Positions 18,184 through 27,050 of a DNA stretch of 64,000 nt are shown here, one piece after another (position 1 is the first letter of the stretch; each line of letters starts with the position of its first letter). The notes under the pieces were generated by a model. The model was not told the origin of the DNA and did not search any database. It saw only the letters and a list, made by a program, of their open reading frames with translations. Origin of the DNA: Methylotenera sp965234545 (GTDB lineage: Bacteria; Pseudomonadota; Gammaproteobacteria; Burkholderiales; Methylophilaceae); assembly GCA_965234545.1 (NCBI GenBank), contig OZ248348.1, positions 1,736,001-1,800,000 on the forward strand. Direction: 5' to 3'. A program made the position numbers and the translations under genes.

Positions 18184-19308
18184 ATGTTAGAAAAGAACTC
18201 CGTAGGCATAGTTGCCGCTCAAACCGCTCATTTTGAGCAAGCCCTGACGCTAAAAAGCGGCGCGGTCTTGCCGCAATTTGATTTGGTTTATGAAACTTAT
18301 GGCAAGCTTAACGCCGACCAATCCAATGCGGTGTTAATTTGCCACGCCCTATCTGGCACCCACCACGTGGCCGGCAAATACAGCGCGGACGACAAATACC
18401 CGGGCTGGTGGGATAACTTAATTGGCCCAGGCAAGCCCTTAGACACCAATAAATTTTTTGTCATCGGCGTGAACAATTTGGGGGGCTGCCACGGCAGCAC
18501 CGGACCATCGTCCATCAATACAGCCAATGGTCAACCTTGGGGCGCAAAATTTCCCGTGCTGACAGTGGAAGACTGGGTGGCCTCGCAAGCCATGTTGGCC
18601 GATTACTTAGGCATCAAACAGTTGGCCGCGGTGGTAGGTGGCAGCCTAGGTGGCATGCAAGCCTTGCAATGGACGCTGGCCTACCCCGATCGCGTTCGCC
18701 ACGCCTTGGTGATTGCTTCCGCACCGAATTTAACCGCGCAAAACATGGCATTTAATGAAGTGGCTCGCCAGGCAATTATTACCGATCCCGAGTTTCACGG
18801 TGGCGATTACTACGCGCACGGCGTGGTGCCTAGACGCGGCTTGCGGATTGCCCGCATGTTGGGCCACATTACTTATTTAAGCGACGATGCCATGGGCGCG
18901 AAATTTGGCCGCAAATTGAAAGATGGCATTCACTATAGCTTCGATGCCGAATTTGAAATGGAATCCTACTTGCGCTACCAAGGCGATAAATTTGCCGGCG
19001 AATTCGATGCCAACACGTATTTGCGCATGACCCGCGCCTTGGATTATTACGACCCGGCCTTAGCCTTTGATAACGACTTAAGTGCGGCCTTAAAAACCGT
19101 GCAAGCCAACTTTTTAGTGGTGTCGTTCACCAGCGATTGGCGTTTTTCTCCGGCGCGCTCGCGAGAAATTGTCAAAGCTTTGCTCGATAACGAGCGCACT
19201 GTCAGCTACGCAGAAGTAACGGCCGCACACGGTCACGATGCTTTCTTAATGCCGGATGCGCACTACCACGCTATATTGCGCGCTTACTTAAACAAGGTGC
19301 AGGTGTAA
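18184..19308 (+). CDS. metX: Homoserine O-acyltransferase MetX
   Basis: Acylates homoserine in methionine synthesis. The 374-residue alpha/beta hydrolase has the nucleophile Ser in VVGGSLGGMQALQW, with the catalytic Asp in SFTSDWRFSP and His in AAHGHDAFLMP. Further conserved motifs are NLGGCHGSTGPSSI and ALVIASAPNLTAQN. Whether it uses acetyl-CoA or succinyl-CoA cannot be settled by inspection, since MetX proteins do both. Followed by metW after 2 bases. Confidence 0.95.
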   Translation: MLEKNSVGIVAAQTAHFEQALTLKSGAVLPQFDLVYETYGKLNADQSNAVLICHALSGTHHVAGKYSADDKYPGWWDNLIGPGKPLDTNKFFVIGVNNLGGCHGSTGPSSINTANGQPWGAKFPVLTVEDWVASQAMLADYLGIKQLAAVVGGSLGGMQALQWTLAYPDRVRHALVIASAPNLTAQNMAFNEVARQAIITDPEFHGGDYYAHGVVPRRGLRIARMLGHITYLSDDAMGAKFGRKLKDGIHYSFDAEFEMESYLRYQGDKFAGEFDANTYLRMTRALDYYDPALAFDNDLSAALKTVQANFLVVSFTSDWRFSPARSREIVKALLDNERTVSYAEVTAAHGHDAFLMPDAHYHAILRAYLNKVQV

Positions 19309-19310
19309 GC

Positions 19311-19940
19311 ATGAGCCAAACAGCACAAAATAATGTAAATATTACAAATTATGTCCTGCAATTTCGCCAAGACTTTGCCATCATCTCTAACTGGGTGGGC
19401 TTTGCTTCCAAGGTGCTAGACCTAGGTTGCGGCGACGGTGAATTGCTGCAATTCTTGCGCCTGAGCCTGGAAGTCAAAGGCTACGGCGTGGAAAAAGACG
19501 ACGCGAATTGGTTGGCTTGCATGGAAAACGGCAGCAACGTTATCCAAATGGATTTGGAGGATGGCCTGTCTGGCTTCGAAGACCAGTCTTTTGACACGGT
19601 GATTTTGTCGCAAACCCTGCAGGCCATGCATAACACCGAGGAGATTGTCCAAGAAATGCTGCGCGTGGGCCGCGAAGTGATCGTCACTTTCCCTAATTTT
19701 GGTTATTGGCGCAACCGTTTACAAATTACCAATGGCCGCATGCCTGTGTCCAAAACCTTGCCCTACCAATGGTACGACACGCCCAATGTGCACTTGTGCA
19801 CCATCAACGACTTCGACCAATTTTGTAAAAATCACAAAATTAGCATACTGGAACGCTGCGTCATTACCAATAGCCAAACCGTGCACTTCATGCCTAATTT
19901 ATTGGGCAATTTGGCCATGTACCGCTTAAAAGCCGCTTAA
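19311..19940 (+). CDS. metW: MetW, methionine biosynthesis-associated methyltransferase-like protein
   Basis: MetW accompanies MetX in many proteobacteria and is reported to be needed for full MetX activity. The 209-residue protein has a class I SAM-binding motif VLDLGCGDGELLQFL (about 36-50) and the segment PNFGYWRNRLQI typical of MetW. It is coupled to metX (2 bases) and abuts the next gene. Confidence 0.95.
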   Translation: MSQTAQNNVNITNYVLQFRQDFAIISNWVGFASKVLDLGCGDGELLQFLRLSLEVKGYGVEKDDANWLACMENGSNVIQMDLEDGLSGFEDQSFDTVILSQTLQAMHNTEEIVQEMLRVGREVIVTFPNFGYWRNRLQITNGRMPVSKTLPYQWYDTPNVHLCTINDFDQFCKNHKISILERCVITNSQTVHFMPNLLGNLAMYRLKAA

Positions 19941-21218
19941 GTGTTGTCATCTACCTCTAAAACCAATTCAATTTGGTCGTCGCTCATCAGCCAAAAAATG
20001 CTGATTTGCCTATTCACCGGCTTTAGCTCGGGCTTGCCTTTGTATATTTTGGTTAGCCTACTGCCGGCTTGGCTGCGCAGCGAGGGTGTCAACCTGAAAG
20101 CCATAGGCTTGTTTGCCCTAATCAACTTGCCGTTCACTTGGAAGTTTTTATGGGCACCGCTGTTTGACCGCTACATCCCCAAACTAGCCGGCTTTTCCAT
20201 GGGTAGACGACGCGGCTGGTTATTACTCACGCAAATTGCGCTGCTGCTGTCCATTCCCCTAATCGCGCTGTTTAACCCTACACTGGACATATGGGCCATC
20301 GCTTACTTGGCCACCGCCTTGGCTTTTTTTAGCGCCAGCCAAGACGTGGTGCTGGATGCCTACCGCCGTGAATTATTGATAGACAACGAATTGGGCTTGG
20401 GCAACGCGGTGCACGTCAATGCCTACAAAATTGCCGGCCTCGTGCCCGGCTCCTTGTCGCTGATCCTAGCCGATCACATGCCGTGGAGCAGCGTGTTCAC
20501 CATCACGGCGCTGTTTATGTTGCCGGGTATTTTGATGACGGTTTTTGTTAAAGAGCCTTTGTTGAAAGCCGGTGCCCCCAAAACCTTACGCGCTGCCGTG
20601 GTGGAACCCTTTAAAGAATTCATCGGCCGCAATGGCCTAAAATCCGCCTTGCTGATCTTGGCCTTTATATTCCTTTATAAATTAGGCGACAGCATGGCCA
20701 CCGCCCTAGCTACGCCGTTTTATTTAGACATGGGGTTTAGCAAAACCGAGATTGGCTTAATTGCCAAAAATGCCGGCTTGTGGCCCAGTGTCATAGGCGG
20801 TTTATTGGGCGGGGTGTGGATGTTTAAATTGGGCATCAACCGTGCGCTATGGCTGTTTGGTGCCGTGCAAATGTTGGCTATATTAGGCTTTGCCTGGTTG
20901 GCCACAGTGGGTCATAGCCTGTTGTGGTTAGGTGTGGTGATAGGCGTGGAGGCCTTCGGAGTTGGGTTGGGCACGGCGGCTTTTGTCGCCTACATCGCGC
21001 AAACCACGCACCCGCTTTACACGGCCACGCAATTTGCTTTATTCACCAGCCTTGCGGCCGTGCCTCGCACCTTCGCCAATGCCGCCACCGGCTACATGGT
21101 GGAAAACTTGGGCTGGTTTAAATTTTTTATTTGGTGCTTTGTGCTGGCCATCCCCGGCATGTTAATGTTATTCAAAATTGCCCCTTGGCATAGCGTGTCG
21201 GCCAAACCCATACACTGA
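19941..21218 (+). CDS. ampG: AmpG-family muropeptide MFS transporter (GTG start)
   Basis: Imports anhydro-muropeptides for cell-wall recycling. The 425-residue major facilitator has about 12 hydrophobic helices. The AmpG signatures are FSSGLPLYILVSLLPAWLR near the start and a conserved SASQDVVLDAYRRELL after helix 4. The GTG immediately follows the metW TAA. A later ATG at 19998 would remove residues preceding the first helix, so GTG is preferred. Membership in a methionine gene cluster is common in Betaproteobacteria and does not suggest a methionine role. Confidence 0.9.
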   Translation: MLSSTSKTNSIWSSLISQKMLICLFTGFSSGLPLYILVSLLPAWLRSEGVNLKAIGLFALINLPFTWKFLWAPLFDRYIPKLAGFSMGRRRGWLLLTQIALLLSIPLIALFNPTLDIWAIAYLATALAFFSASQDVVLDAYRRELLIDNELGLGNAVHVNAYKIAGLVPGSLSLILADHMPWSSVFTITALFMLPGILMTVFVKEPLLKAGAPKTLRAAVVEPFKEFIGRNGLKSALLILAFIFLYKLGDSMATALATPFYLDMGFSKTEIGLIAKNAGLWPSVIGGLLGGVWMFKLGINRALWLFGAVQMLAILGFAWLATVGHSLLWLGVVIGVEAFGVGLGTAAFVAYIAQTTHPLYTATQFALFTSLAAVPRTFANAATGYMVENLGWFKFFIWCFVLAIPGMLMLFKIAPWHSVSAKPIH

Positions 21219-21231
21219 TTTATTGCAGCCC

Positions 21232-21870
21232 ATGACCCTAAAAATTCACGAGATATTTCATTCCATACAAGGCGAATCGTCACGCATAGGCTTGCCCACA
21301 ACCTTTGTGCGCTTAACCGGCTGCCCCATGCGCTGCGTTTATTGCGACACCGCTTATGCCTTTAGTGGTGGCAGCAACATGAGCCTAGCCGACATCATGC
21401 TAAAAGTGGCGGAGCTGGGCGCACCTTATGTGACGGTCACCGGCGGCGAACCCCTGGCACAAAAAGAATGCCACGGCTTGCTCACAGCCCTGTGCGACGC
21501 CGGTTACAGCGTGTCCTTAGAAACCGGTGGCGCCATGGATATCCGCGCGGTGGACCCTAGGGTGTCGGTCATACTGGACATCAAAACACCGGGCTCAGGC
21601 GAATTAGCAAAAAATCTCTGGAGCAATTTGGCCTTGCTTAAAGCCAGCGATGAAGTCAAATTTGTGCTGTGCGACCGAGCCGATTACGATTGGGCCAAAC
21701 AGCAACTGAACGAGCATAAGCTAACCCAAACCTGCCCAGTGATATTCTCACCGGTTTACAGCCAAGTTCAGCCTAGCGATTTAGCCGAGTGGGTATTGGC
21801 CGACAAACTGCCGGTGCGCATGCAGGTGCAATTGCATAAAATTCTTTGGGGCGAGAAGCCCGGCGTTTAA
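21232..21870 (+). CDS. queE: 7-carboxy-7-deazaguanine synthase
   Basis: Radical-SAM enzyme of queuosine precursor (preQ0) synthesis. The [4Fe-4S] motif is in LTGCPMRCVYCDTAYAF, an expanded-loop CxxxCxxC, followed by VTGGEPLAQ. The 212-residue form starts at the ATG at 21232 (MTLKIHEIFHSIQGES, the family start). An upstream in-frame ATG at 21178 lies inside ampG. It is upstream of queC. queD is not in the window. Confidence 0.95.
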   Translation: MTLKIHEIFHSIQGESSRIGLPTTFVRLTGCPMRCVYCDTAYAFSGGSNMSLADIMLKVAELGAPYVTVTGGEPLAQKECHGLLTALCDAGYSVSLETGGAMDIRAVDPRVSVILDIKTPGSGELAKNLWSNLALLKASDEVKFVLCDRADYDWAKQQLNEHKLTQTCPVIFSPVYSQVQPSDLAEWVLADKLPVRMQVQLHKILWGEKPGV

Positions 21871-21949
21871 CTTGCTTAAACAAAACTGATACGCCTCGGT
21901 AAAACAAACACAGTAAAACTAAAGAACTTAAAACAAAGACAGTGAAGCT

Positions 21950-22678
21950 ATGATGGTGAAAAAAAATACGCTTAAAAAAAATGCCGTGGTGCTCCTGTCC
22001 GGCGGACTCGATTCGGCCACTTGCTTAGCCATCGCCAAAGCACAGGGCTTTGACTGCTATTGCCTAAGCTTGGATTACCACCAACGCCACATTGCCGAAT
22101 TGCAGGCCGCCGATCGCATCGCTCACACCATGGGCGCCGCCACGCATAAAACCGCCAAATTGGATTTGTCCTTATTTGGTGGCTCGGCCCTGACCGACGA
22201 TGCCATTGCCGTGCCAGAGCAGGAAACGGCTGGCATACCTATTACTTACGTGCCGGCACGCAACACCATCATGCTGTCTTTGGCCTTGGCATGGGCTGAA
22301 GTCTTGCAGGCACAAGATATATTCATAGGCGTCAACGCGCTGGATTATTCGGGTTACCCGGATTGCCGTGGCGAATACGTCAAGGCTTTTCAAGCCATGG
22401 CCAATTTGGCCACAAAAAGTGCGGTGGAAGGGCAAACCATTACCATCCATGCGCCGCTAATCGACATGAGTAAGGCACAAATCGTGCAATTGGGCACCGA
22501 ATTGGGCGTGGATTACGCCATGACGGTTTCTTGCTACCAAGCAGACAGCCTCGGCGAGGCCTGCGGCTTATGCGATTCTTGTCGCTTACGCCGCGAGGGC
22601 TTTAAAGCGGCCGGTTTGAGCGATCCAACACGCTACAAGAACAAGGCAGCCATTGGCCTTGATGCCCATTTTGGCTAA
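21950..22678 (+). CDS. queC: 7-cyano-7-deazaguanine synthase
   Basis: ATP-dependent conversion of carboxy-deazaguanine to preQ0. The 242-residue protein has the PP-loop VVLLSGGLDSATCLAIA and a zinc-binding Cys cluster in SCYQADSLGEACGLCDSC (four cysteines). FIGVNALDYSGYPDCR is also conserved. The start has two adjacent ATGs (21950 and 21953), either of which is possible. I see no preQ1 riboswitch in the 79 bases upstream. Confidence 0.96.
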   Translation: MMVKKNTLKKNAVVLLSGGLDSATCLAIAKAQGFDCYCLSLDYHQRHIAELQAADRIAHTMGAATHKTAKLDLSLFGGSALTDDAIAVPEQETAGIPITYVPARNTIMLSLALAWAEVLQAQDIFIGVNALDYSGYPDCRGEYVKAFQAMANLATKSAVEGQTITIHAPLIDMSKAQIVQLGTELGVDYAMTVSCYQADSLGEACGLCDSCRLRREGFKAAGLSDPTRYKNKAAIGLDAHFG

Positions 22679-22704
22679 ATGATTAGGCTAAATACATAAA
22701 GCGC

Positions 22705-22734
22705 TTGTCAAAAGCACAATTTGTAGCGTAAAAT
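22705..22734 (+). promoter_or_regulatory. Promoter of the rpsP operon
   Basis: TTGTCA (22705-22710) and TAAAAT (22729-22734) are separated by 18 bases, 46 bases before rpsP. The -10 is followed by a GC-rich discriminator (CCGCGCC), as expected for a ppGpp/DksA-sensitive ribosomal promoter. Confidence 0.7.
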
Positions 22735-22780
22735 CCGCGCCTTTCTGCGATAAATTTTTTCAACAAAGAGAACAAAGATT

Positions 22781-23290
22781 ATGGTTATTATTCGTTTAGC
22801 TCGTGGTGGCGCGAAAAAAACTCCTTTCTACAACTTAGTCGTTGCTGACTCACGCAATCGTCGTGATGGCCGCTTTATTGAGCGTGTTGGATTCTACAAT
22901 CCATCTGCTAAAGCCGGTGCTGAAGCGCTACGCGTAGATCAAGAGCGTGTTACCCATTGGCAAAGCCAAGGTGCGCAACTGTCAGAAACAGTCGCACGTT
23001 TGGTTAAGTTTCATGCTAAAGGCCCTGAGCACGCTATTGCTGCTAAAGCAAAAGACGCGGCTAAAGCCGATGCAGCTAAAGCTAAAATTGCTGCCGCAGA
23101 AGCGGCTAAAGCAAAAGCAGCCGCTGATGCAGCTAAAGCTGAGTTAGATGCGCAAGCTGCTGAGAAAGCCGCTGCGGCAGAAGCCGAAGTGGCTGCTGAG
23201 CCAGTTGAAGCGGCTCCTGCTGAAGCTGAGGCAGAAGTGGCTGAAGCGCCAGCTGCCGACGCAGCTGAAACACCTGCTGAAGAAGCTTAA
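22781..23290 (+). CDS. rpsP: 30S ribosomal protein S16 with long Ala/Glu/Lys-rich C-terminal extension
   Basis: The first 80 or so residues are a complete S16 domain (VIIRLARGGAKKTPFYNLVV, RDGRFIERVGFYNP). From about residue 85 to 169 there is a low-complexity tail made mostly of Ala, Lys, Asp and Glu. The first half of the tail is charged and helix-favouring. The second half is acidic, with AEAEVAEAPAADAAE-type repeats. Typical S16 is about 80-90 residues. Codon use in the tail alternates Ala codons, so it is not a simple triplet run. First gene of rpsP-rimM-trmD-rplS. Confidence 0.95.
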   Translation: MVIIRLARGGAKKTPFYNLVVADSRNRRDGRFIERVGFYNPSAKAGAEALRVDQERVTHWQSQGAQLSETVARLVKFHAKGPEHAIAAKAKDAAKADAAKAKIAAAEAAKAKAAADAAKAELDAQAAEKAAAAEAEVAAEPVEAAPAEAEAEVAEAPAADAAETPAEEA

Positions 23291-23343
23291 TTTCTTAAGC
23301 TTGAGCGATGATGCCATCGCACTAGCTTTAGAGGTAAGACATC

Positions 23344-23886
23344 TTGGCCAATACTAATATGGTAGTCATGGGGCGCATTGTTGCGCCTTATGGCGTTTTT
23401 GGTTGGCTAAAAGTGGTGCCGGATACGGAAGCCTTTGACGGCTTGTTTGATTACGACACTTGGTGGCTGGGCAAAGGTAACGATTGGCGTGAATTATTGG
23501 TTGAGACAGCCAAGGTACACAACGATGTATTGGTAGTAAAACTAAAAGGCATAGACGACAGAGATGCTGCCATGGCTTGCAAAGGCAAGCAAATAGCGGT
23601 ACCTAGGTCACAATTGCCAGAACCGGAAGACGACGCTTACTACTGGTCTGATTTAATCGGCTTACGGGTTAAAAATAAGCAAGCAGTGGATTTTGGTTGC
23701 ATCGTGGATGTGTTTGAAACCGGTGCCAATGACGTGATTGTTGTGCAAGCCGAGGCAACCGCGCCGGAGGGCGAGCAAGCCAAAAGCAAACCTCAAGAGC
23801 GTTTGCTACCGTTTGTAGCCGACGTGGTGCTGGAAGTGGATTTACCAAATAAAACCATGTTGGTGGATTGGGATGCCGATTTTTAA
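23344..23886 (+). CDS. rimM: Ribosome maturation factor RimM (TTG start)
   Basis: Assists assembly of the 30S head around S19. The 180-residue protein has an N-terminal RimM domain (MGRIVAPYGVFGWLKVVP) and a C-terminal PRC-barrel (YYWSDLIGLRV). The TTG at 23344 has GAGG nine bases upstream. The ATG at 23359 has no site at suitable distance, so TTG is preferred. Confidence 0.95.
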   Translation: MANTNMVVMGRIVAPYGVFGWLKVVPDTEAFDGLFDYDTWWLGKGNDWRELLVETAKVHNDVLVVKLKGIDDRDAAMACKGKQIAVPRSQLPEPEDDAYYWSDLIGLRVKNKQAVDFGCIVDVFETGANDVIVVQAEATAPEGEQAKSKPQERLLPFVADVVLEVDLPNKTMLVDWDADF

Positions 23887-23888
23887 TC

Positions 23889-24626
23889 ATGGCATTTAAG
23901 TTTGATGTAGTGACGCTGTTTCCTGAGATGTTTGATGCCATCACAAAATTTGGCATTAGCAGCCGGGCCCTACAGCAAAAAATATACGCTCTGCAGTTTT
24001 GGAATCCGCGTGATTACACCACGGATAACCATAAAACGGTGGATGACAGGCCTTACGGTGGTGGCCCTGGCATGGTAATGCTGATTGAGCCTCTGGAAAA
24101 AGCCCTAGAGGCAGCCAAAGCAGATCAGGCAGCGGCCAATATTGAAAGTTGGGTTATCCACCTTTCACCGGCAGGCCAGCCATTGACGCATGAAAAAGTC
24201 ATGGCCTTGAGTAAAAAGGCCGGTTTGATTTTATTGGCCAGCCGTTATGAAGGTGTGGACCAGCGATTGATAGATGCGCACGTGGATGAAGAGTTGTCGA
24301 TAGGCGATTACGTATTAAGTGGTGGTGAGTTGCCTGCCATGGCCTTGATTGATAGCATCGTTAGGCAGTTGCCTGGCAGTTTGGGTGACGGGGATTCGGC
24401 GATTGAAGATTCCTTTGTGGATGGCTTGTTGGATTGCCCGCATTACACGAGGCCGGAAGCCTACCAAGGCATGCAGGTTCCTGAGGTTTTACTATCGGGC
24501 AACCATGCGAAGATTAAACAATGGCGTTTGAAAATGTCATTGCAAAGAACTCGGGATCAACGTCCCGATTTATTGGCCGCAAGGCCGTTGACGAAAGAGG
24601 AAGCACGGCTGCTAGAGCAAGACTAA
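23889..24626 (+). CDS. trmD: tRNA (guanine-N1)-methyltransferase
   Basis: Methylates G37 of tRNAs with G36, preventing frameshifting. The 245-residue SPOUT enzyme starts MAFKFDVVTLFPEMFDAI and carries the knot segment GDYVLSGGELPAMALIDS and LDCPHYTRP. An in-frame upstream ATG at 23868 overlaps rimM and adds 7 non-conserved residues, so I use 23889, two bases after rimM. Confidence 0.97.
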   Translation: MAFKFDVVTLFPEMFDAITKFGISSRALQQKIYALQFWNPRDYTTDNHKTVDDRPYGGGPGMVMLIEPLEKALEAAKADQAAANIESWVIHLSPAGQPLTHEKVMALSKKAGLILLASRYEGVDQRLIDAHVDEELSIGDYVLSGGELPAMALIDSIVRQLPGSLGDGDSAIEDSFVDGLLDCPHYTRPEAYQGMQVPEVLLSGNHAKIKQWRLKMSLQRTRDQRPDLLAARPLTKEEARLLEQD

Positions 24627-24680
24627 CTAGCAGGAACACGTTTCTTCATAATTAAAAGGAACCCGCAAGGGATAAGTAAA

Positions 24681-25076
24681 ATGGCAGATATTATTAAAAT
24701 GTTAGAAGAGGAAGAGATTGCTCGTTTAGGCAAAACCGTTCCTGATTTCGCACCAGGTGACACCGTAGTGATCGGTGTAAACGTGGTCGAGGGTACACGT
24801 AAACGTGTGCAATCATACGAAGGCGTGGTGATTGCTAAACGCAACCGCGGTTTAAATTCATCCTTCATCGTACGTAAAATTTCTTCAGGTGAAGGCGTGG
24901 AGCGTACATTCCAAACTTACTCGCCATTGATCGCTAGCATTGAAGTTAAACGCCGCGGTGATGTTCGTCGTGCGAAACTTTACTACCTACGTGAGCGTTC
25001 AGGTAAATCAGCACGTATTAAAGAGAAATTATTCTCACGTGAAAAAGAAGTGATGGCGCCAGCAGCAGACGCGTAA
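24681..25076 (+). CDS. rplS: 50S ribosomal protein L19
   Basis: L19 sits at the 30S-50S interface. The 131-residue protein has the conserved FAPGDTVVIGVNVVEGTRKR, ESYEGVV-like (QSYEGVVIAKRNRGLNSSF) and RRAKLYYLRERSGKSARIKE segments. It ends the rpsP operon and is followed by a strong intrinsic terminator. Confidence 0.98.
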   Translation: MADIIKMLEEEEIARLGKTVPDFAPGDTVVIGVNVVEGTRKRVQSYEGVVIAKRNRGLNSSFIVRKISSGEGVERTFQTYSPLIASIEVKRRGDVRRAKLYYLRERSGKSARIKEKLFSREKEVMAPAADA

Positions 25077-25096
25077 ATTTAGCGTTGCTAGCCCAA

Positions 25097-25129
25097 CCCC
25101 AACAGTCCTAGGACTCTTGGGGTTTTTTT
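25097..25129 (+). terminator. Intrinsic terminator of the rpsP-rplS operon
   Basis: A 12-bp stem (CCCCAACAGTCC / GGACTCTTGGGG, one mismatch) with a two-base loop is followed by seven T. Confidence 0.9.
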
Positions 25130-25167
25130 ACGTTTGCATATTCGGCTCATTCGTTTAACATAACACG

Positions 25168-25686
25168 ATGACTTTCCCCGCAATGGCAACCATCAAAACC
25201 GGCTTTGGCGGCATCGCCATCCACCAACAAGCAGGCTTGCTTAAGATCGACTTGTTGGGCAATCGCATTAGCGAGCCAACGGTTAGCCAAGGTCCCGTTG
25301 TTCAAGATGCAGTTGTTCAACATCCCATTGCCCAACATCAGTCGTTCAAGCAAATAACCCAAGAAATTCTCGCCTATCTGCAACAACCCCATCAAGCGTT
25401 TAGCCTACCCGCCCAATTAGCCGGCAGCGCTTTTCAACAAAAAGTCTGGCTTGCCATATACGCCATTCCCTTAGGCCAAACCCGAACTTACAATGAACTG
25501 GCTGCGCAGTTGCAATCTGGGCCAAGAGCGGTTGCCAATGCTTGCGGTGCTAACCGTTTACCCTTACTGATTCCTTGCCACCGTGTGGTCGCTAAAAATG
25601 GTCTAGGCGGCTTTATGCGGGGCAATAAAAATGGCTTGAGCATCAAACGCTGGCTCTTGGCTCACGAAGGCGTACATGTCTACTGA
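25168..25686 (+). CDS. ogt: Methylated-DNA--protein-cysteine methyltransferase
   Basis: Suicide repair of O6-alkylguanine. The 172-residue protein has the active-site PCHRVV (IPCHRVVAKNGLGGF) and the helix-turn-helix segment IPLGQTRTYNELAAQL. It lacks an Ada regulatory domain. The start could be the ATG at 25168 or at 25183 (MATIKTGFGG). It overlaps xerD by 11 bases. Confidence 0.93.
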   Translation: MTFPAMATIKTGFGGIAIHQQAGLLKIDLLGNRISEPTVSQGPVVQDAVVQHPIAQHQSFKQITQEILAYLQQPHQAFSLPAQLAGSAFQQKVWLAIYAIPLGQTRTYNELAAQLQSGPRAVANACGANRLPLLIPCHRVVAKNGLGGFMRGNKNGLSIKRWLLAHEGVHVY

Positions 25687-26608
25687 CATAGCAAAAAAAG
25701 ACAGTGAGCAATCACTAACTTCAGCCGATAGCTTGGAGCTGGACAGCTTTATAGACCACTTGTGGCTGGAAGACGGATTGGCAAAAAACACTTTAAGCAG
25801 CTACCGTTTGGATTTAAGCACCTATGCCGCTTACTTAAAGCAGCAAAATAAAAGCCTATTAAGCGCCGAGCAAGCCGACATTCAACATTACCTAGCAGTG
25901 AAATTTCCTTTGAGCAAACCGCGCAGCATTAGCCGATTAATTGCCAGCTTGCGGCGTTTTTATCGCTACCAACTTAGAGAAAATAAAATCAGCCTGGACC
26001 CCAGCCTACAAATCCAATCGCCCAAGCTGCCGCGCAGTTTACCCAAAAGCTTAAACGAAGACGAAGTGTTGGCCTTACTTAACGCCCCTAACTTGAATGA
26101 GTCGGTTGGCCTACGCGATAAAGCCATGCTGGAGTTGCTGTATGCCTGCGGTTTACGGGTGTCGGAGTTAGTCGGCGTGAAAGTGACGGAAGTCAGCCTT
26201 AGCGATGGCGTGGTCAGAATAACCGGCAAAGGCAGCAAAACCCGCTTGGTGCCCATGGGTGAAGAAGCGGTCAATTGGCTAAGCCGCTACCTATCTGAGG
26301 GCAGGCCGACCATATTACACAAGCGCTTATGCGATGCGCTGTTTGTGACCAGCCGCGGCGAGTCCATGACACGCCAAGCTTTTTGGTATCTAATCAAACG
26401 CTATGCCCTAATGGCCGGCATTCAAAAGCCGATGTCGCCACACGTATTGCGCCATGCTTTTGCCACGCATTTGTTAAACCATGGCGCTGACTTGAGGGTG
26501 GTGCAAATGCTGCTGGGTCATGCCGACATTTCCACTACGCAAATATACACACACGTGGCGCGTGAACGTTTAAAACAACTGCACAGCGCCCATCATCCTA
26601 GAGGCTGA
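25676..26608 (+). CDS. xerD: Tyrosine recombinase XerD
   Basis: Resolves chromosome dimers at dif with XerC and FtsK. The 310-residue protein has the N-terminal SAM-like core-binding domain (FIDHLWLEDGLAKNTLSSY) and a catalytic domain with Arg in GLRVSELVGV, HVLRHAFATHLLNHG, GHADISTTQIYTHV (His and nucleophile Tyr). The motif set and length match XerD rather than a phage integrase. No dif site was recognised in the window. Confidence 0.95.
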   Translation: MSTDIAKKDSEQSLTSADSLELDSFIDHLWLEDGLAKNTLSSYRLDLSTYAAYLKQQNKSLLSAEQADIQHYLAVKFPLSKPRSISRLIASLRRFYRYQLRENKISLDPSLQIQSPKLPRSLPKSLNEDEVLALLNAPNLNESVGLRDKAMLELLYACGLRVSELVGVKVTEVSLSDGVVRITGKGSKTRLVPMGEEAVNWLSRYLSEGRPTILHKRLCDALFVTSRGESMTRQAFWYLIKRYALMAGIQKPMSPHVLRHAFATHLLNHGADLRVVQMLLGHADISTTQIYTHVARERLKQLHSAHHPRG

Positions 26609-26956
26609 TTAGCTGCGCTCTATCACCACGCCCAAGGCTTTTACCCCGGGCAATATGCCAGGCTTGGCCACTTTGACTTTAACTCGCTTAGCGCCAAATT
26701 CTTTTAGAATTAACTGACAAACGTGTTCCGCTATGGCCTCAACCAACTGGAATTGGCTGGCTTGCAAACTGTCATTTAGGCGCCCAATCACCGCACCGTA
26801 GTCTATGGTGTCGGCGATGGCATCGCTTTTTCCAGCAGCCGCCAAATCATAATCCATGCTGATATCCAACACGATAGTTTGCGGCATGACGCGTTCCCAT
26901 GCCGGGACGCCTAGCCTGACCTTCAGTTTTACTTGCTCTAAAAAAATACTGTCCAT
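26609..26956 (-). CDS. folB: Dihydroneopterin aldolase
   Basis: Cleaves dihydroneopterin in folate synthesis. The 115-residue protein has DSIFLEQVKLKVRLGVPAWE and the catalytic region TIDYGAVIGRL, VEAIAEHVC and VAKPGILPGVKALGVVIER. The stop abuts the xerD stop, so the two genes converge with no spacer. It is divergent from plsY, which matches a common order. Confidence 0.95.
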   Translation of the reverse strand: MDSIFLEQVKLKVRLGVPAWERVMPQTIVLDISMDYDLAAAGKSDAIADTIDYGAVIGRLNDSLQASQFQLVEAIAEHVCQLILKEFGAKRVKVKVAKPGILPGVKALGVVIERS

Positions 26957-27050
26957 GGATGGCCTGCCTAAAAAAATACACCGACTGATTTGCCGTGGTA
27001 TTAGAATGTGATTAATACTATTTTAGTGCATCACATCAAGGTTGAGCAAA

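Noticed and set aside
21871..21949. preQ1 riboswitch before queC
   Set aside because: The gap is AT-rich with no C-rich hairpin and A-rich tail arrangement that I can recognise.
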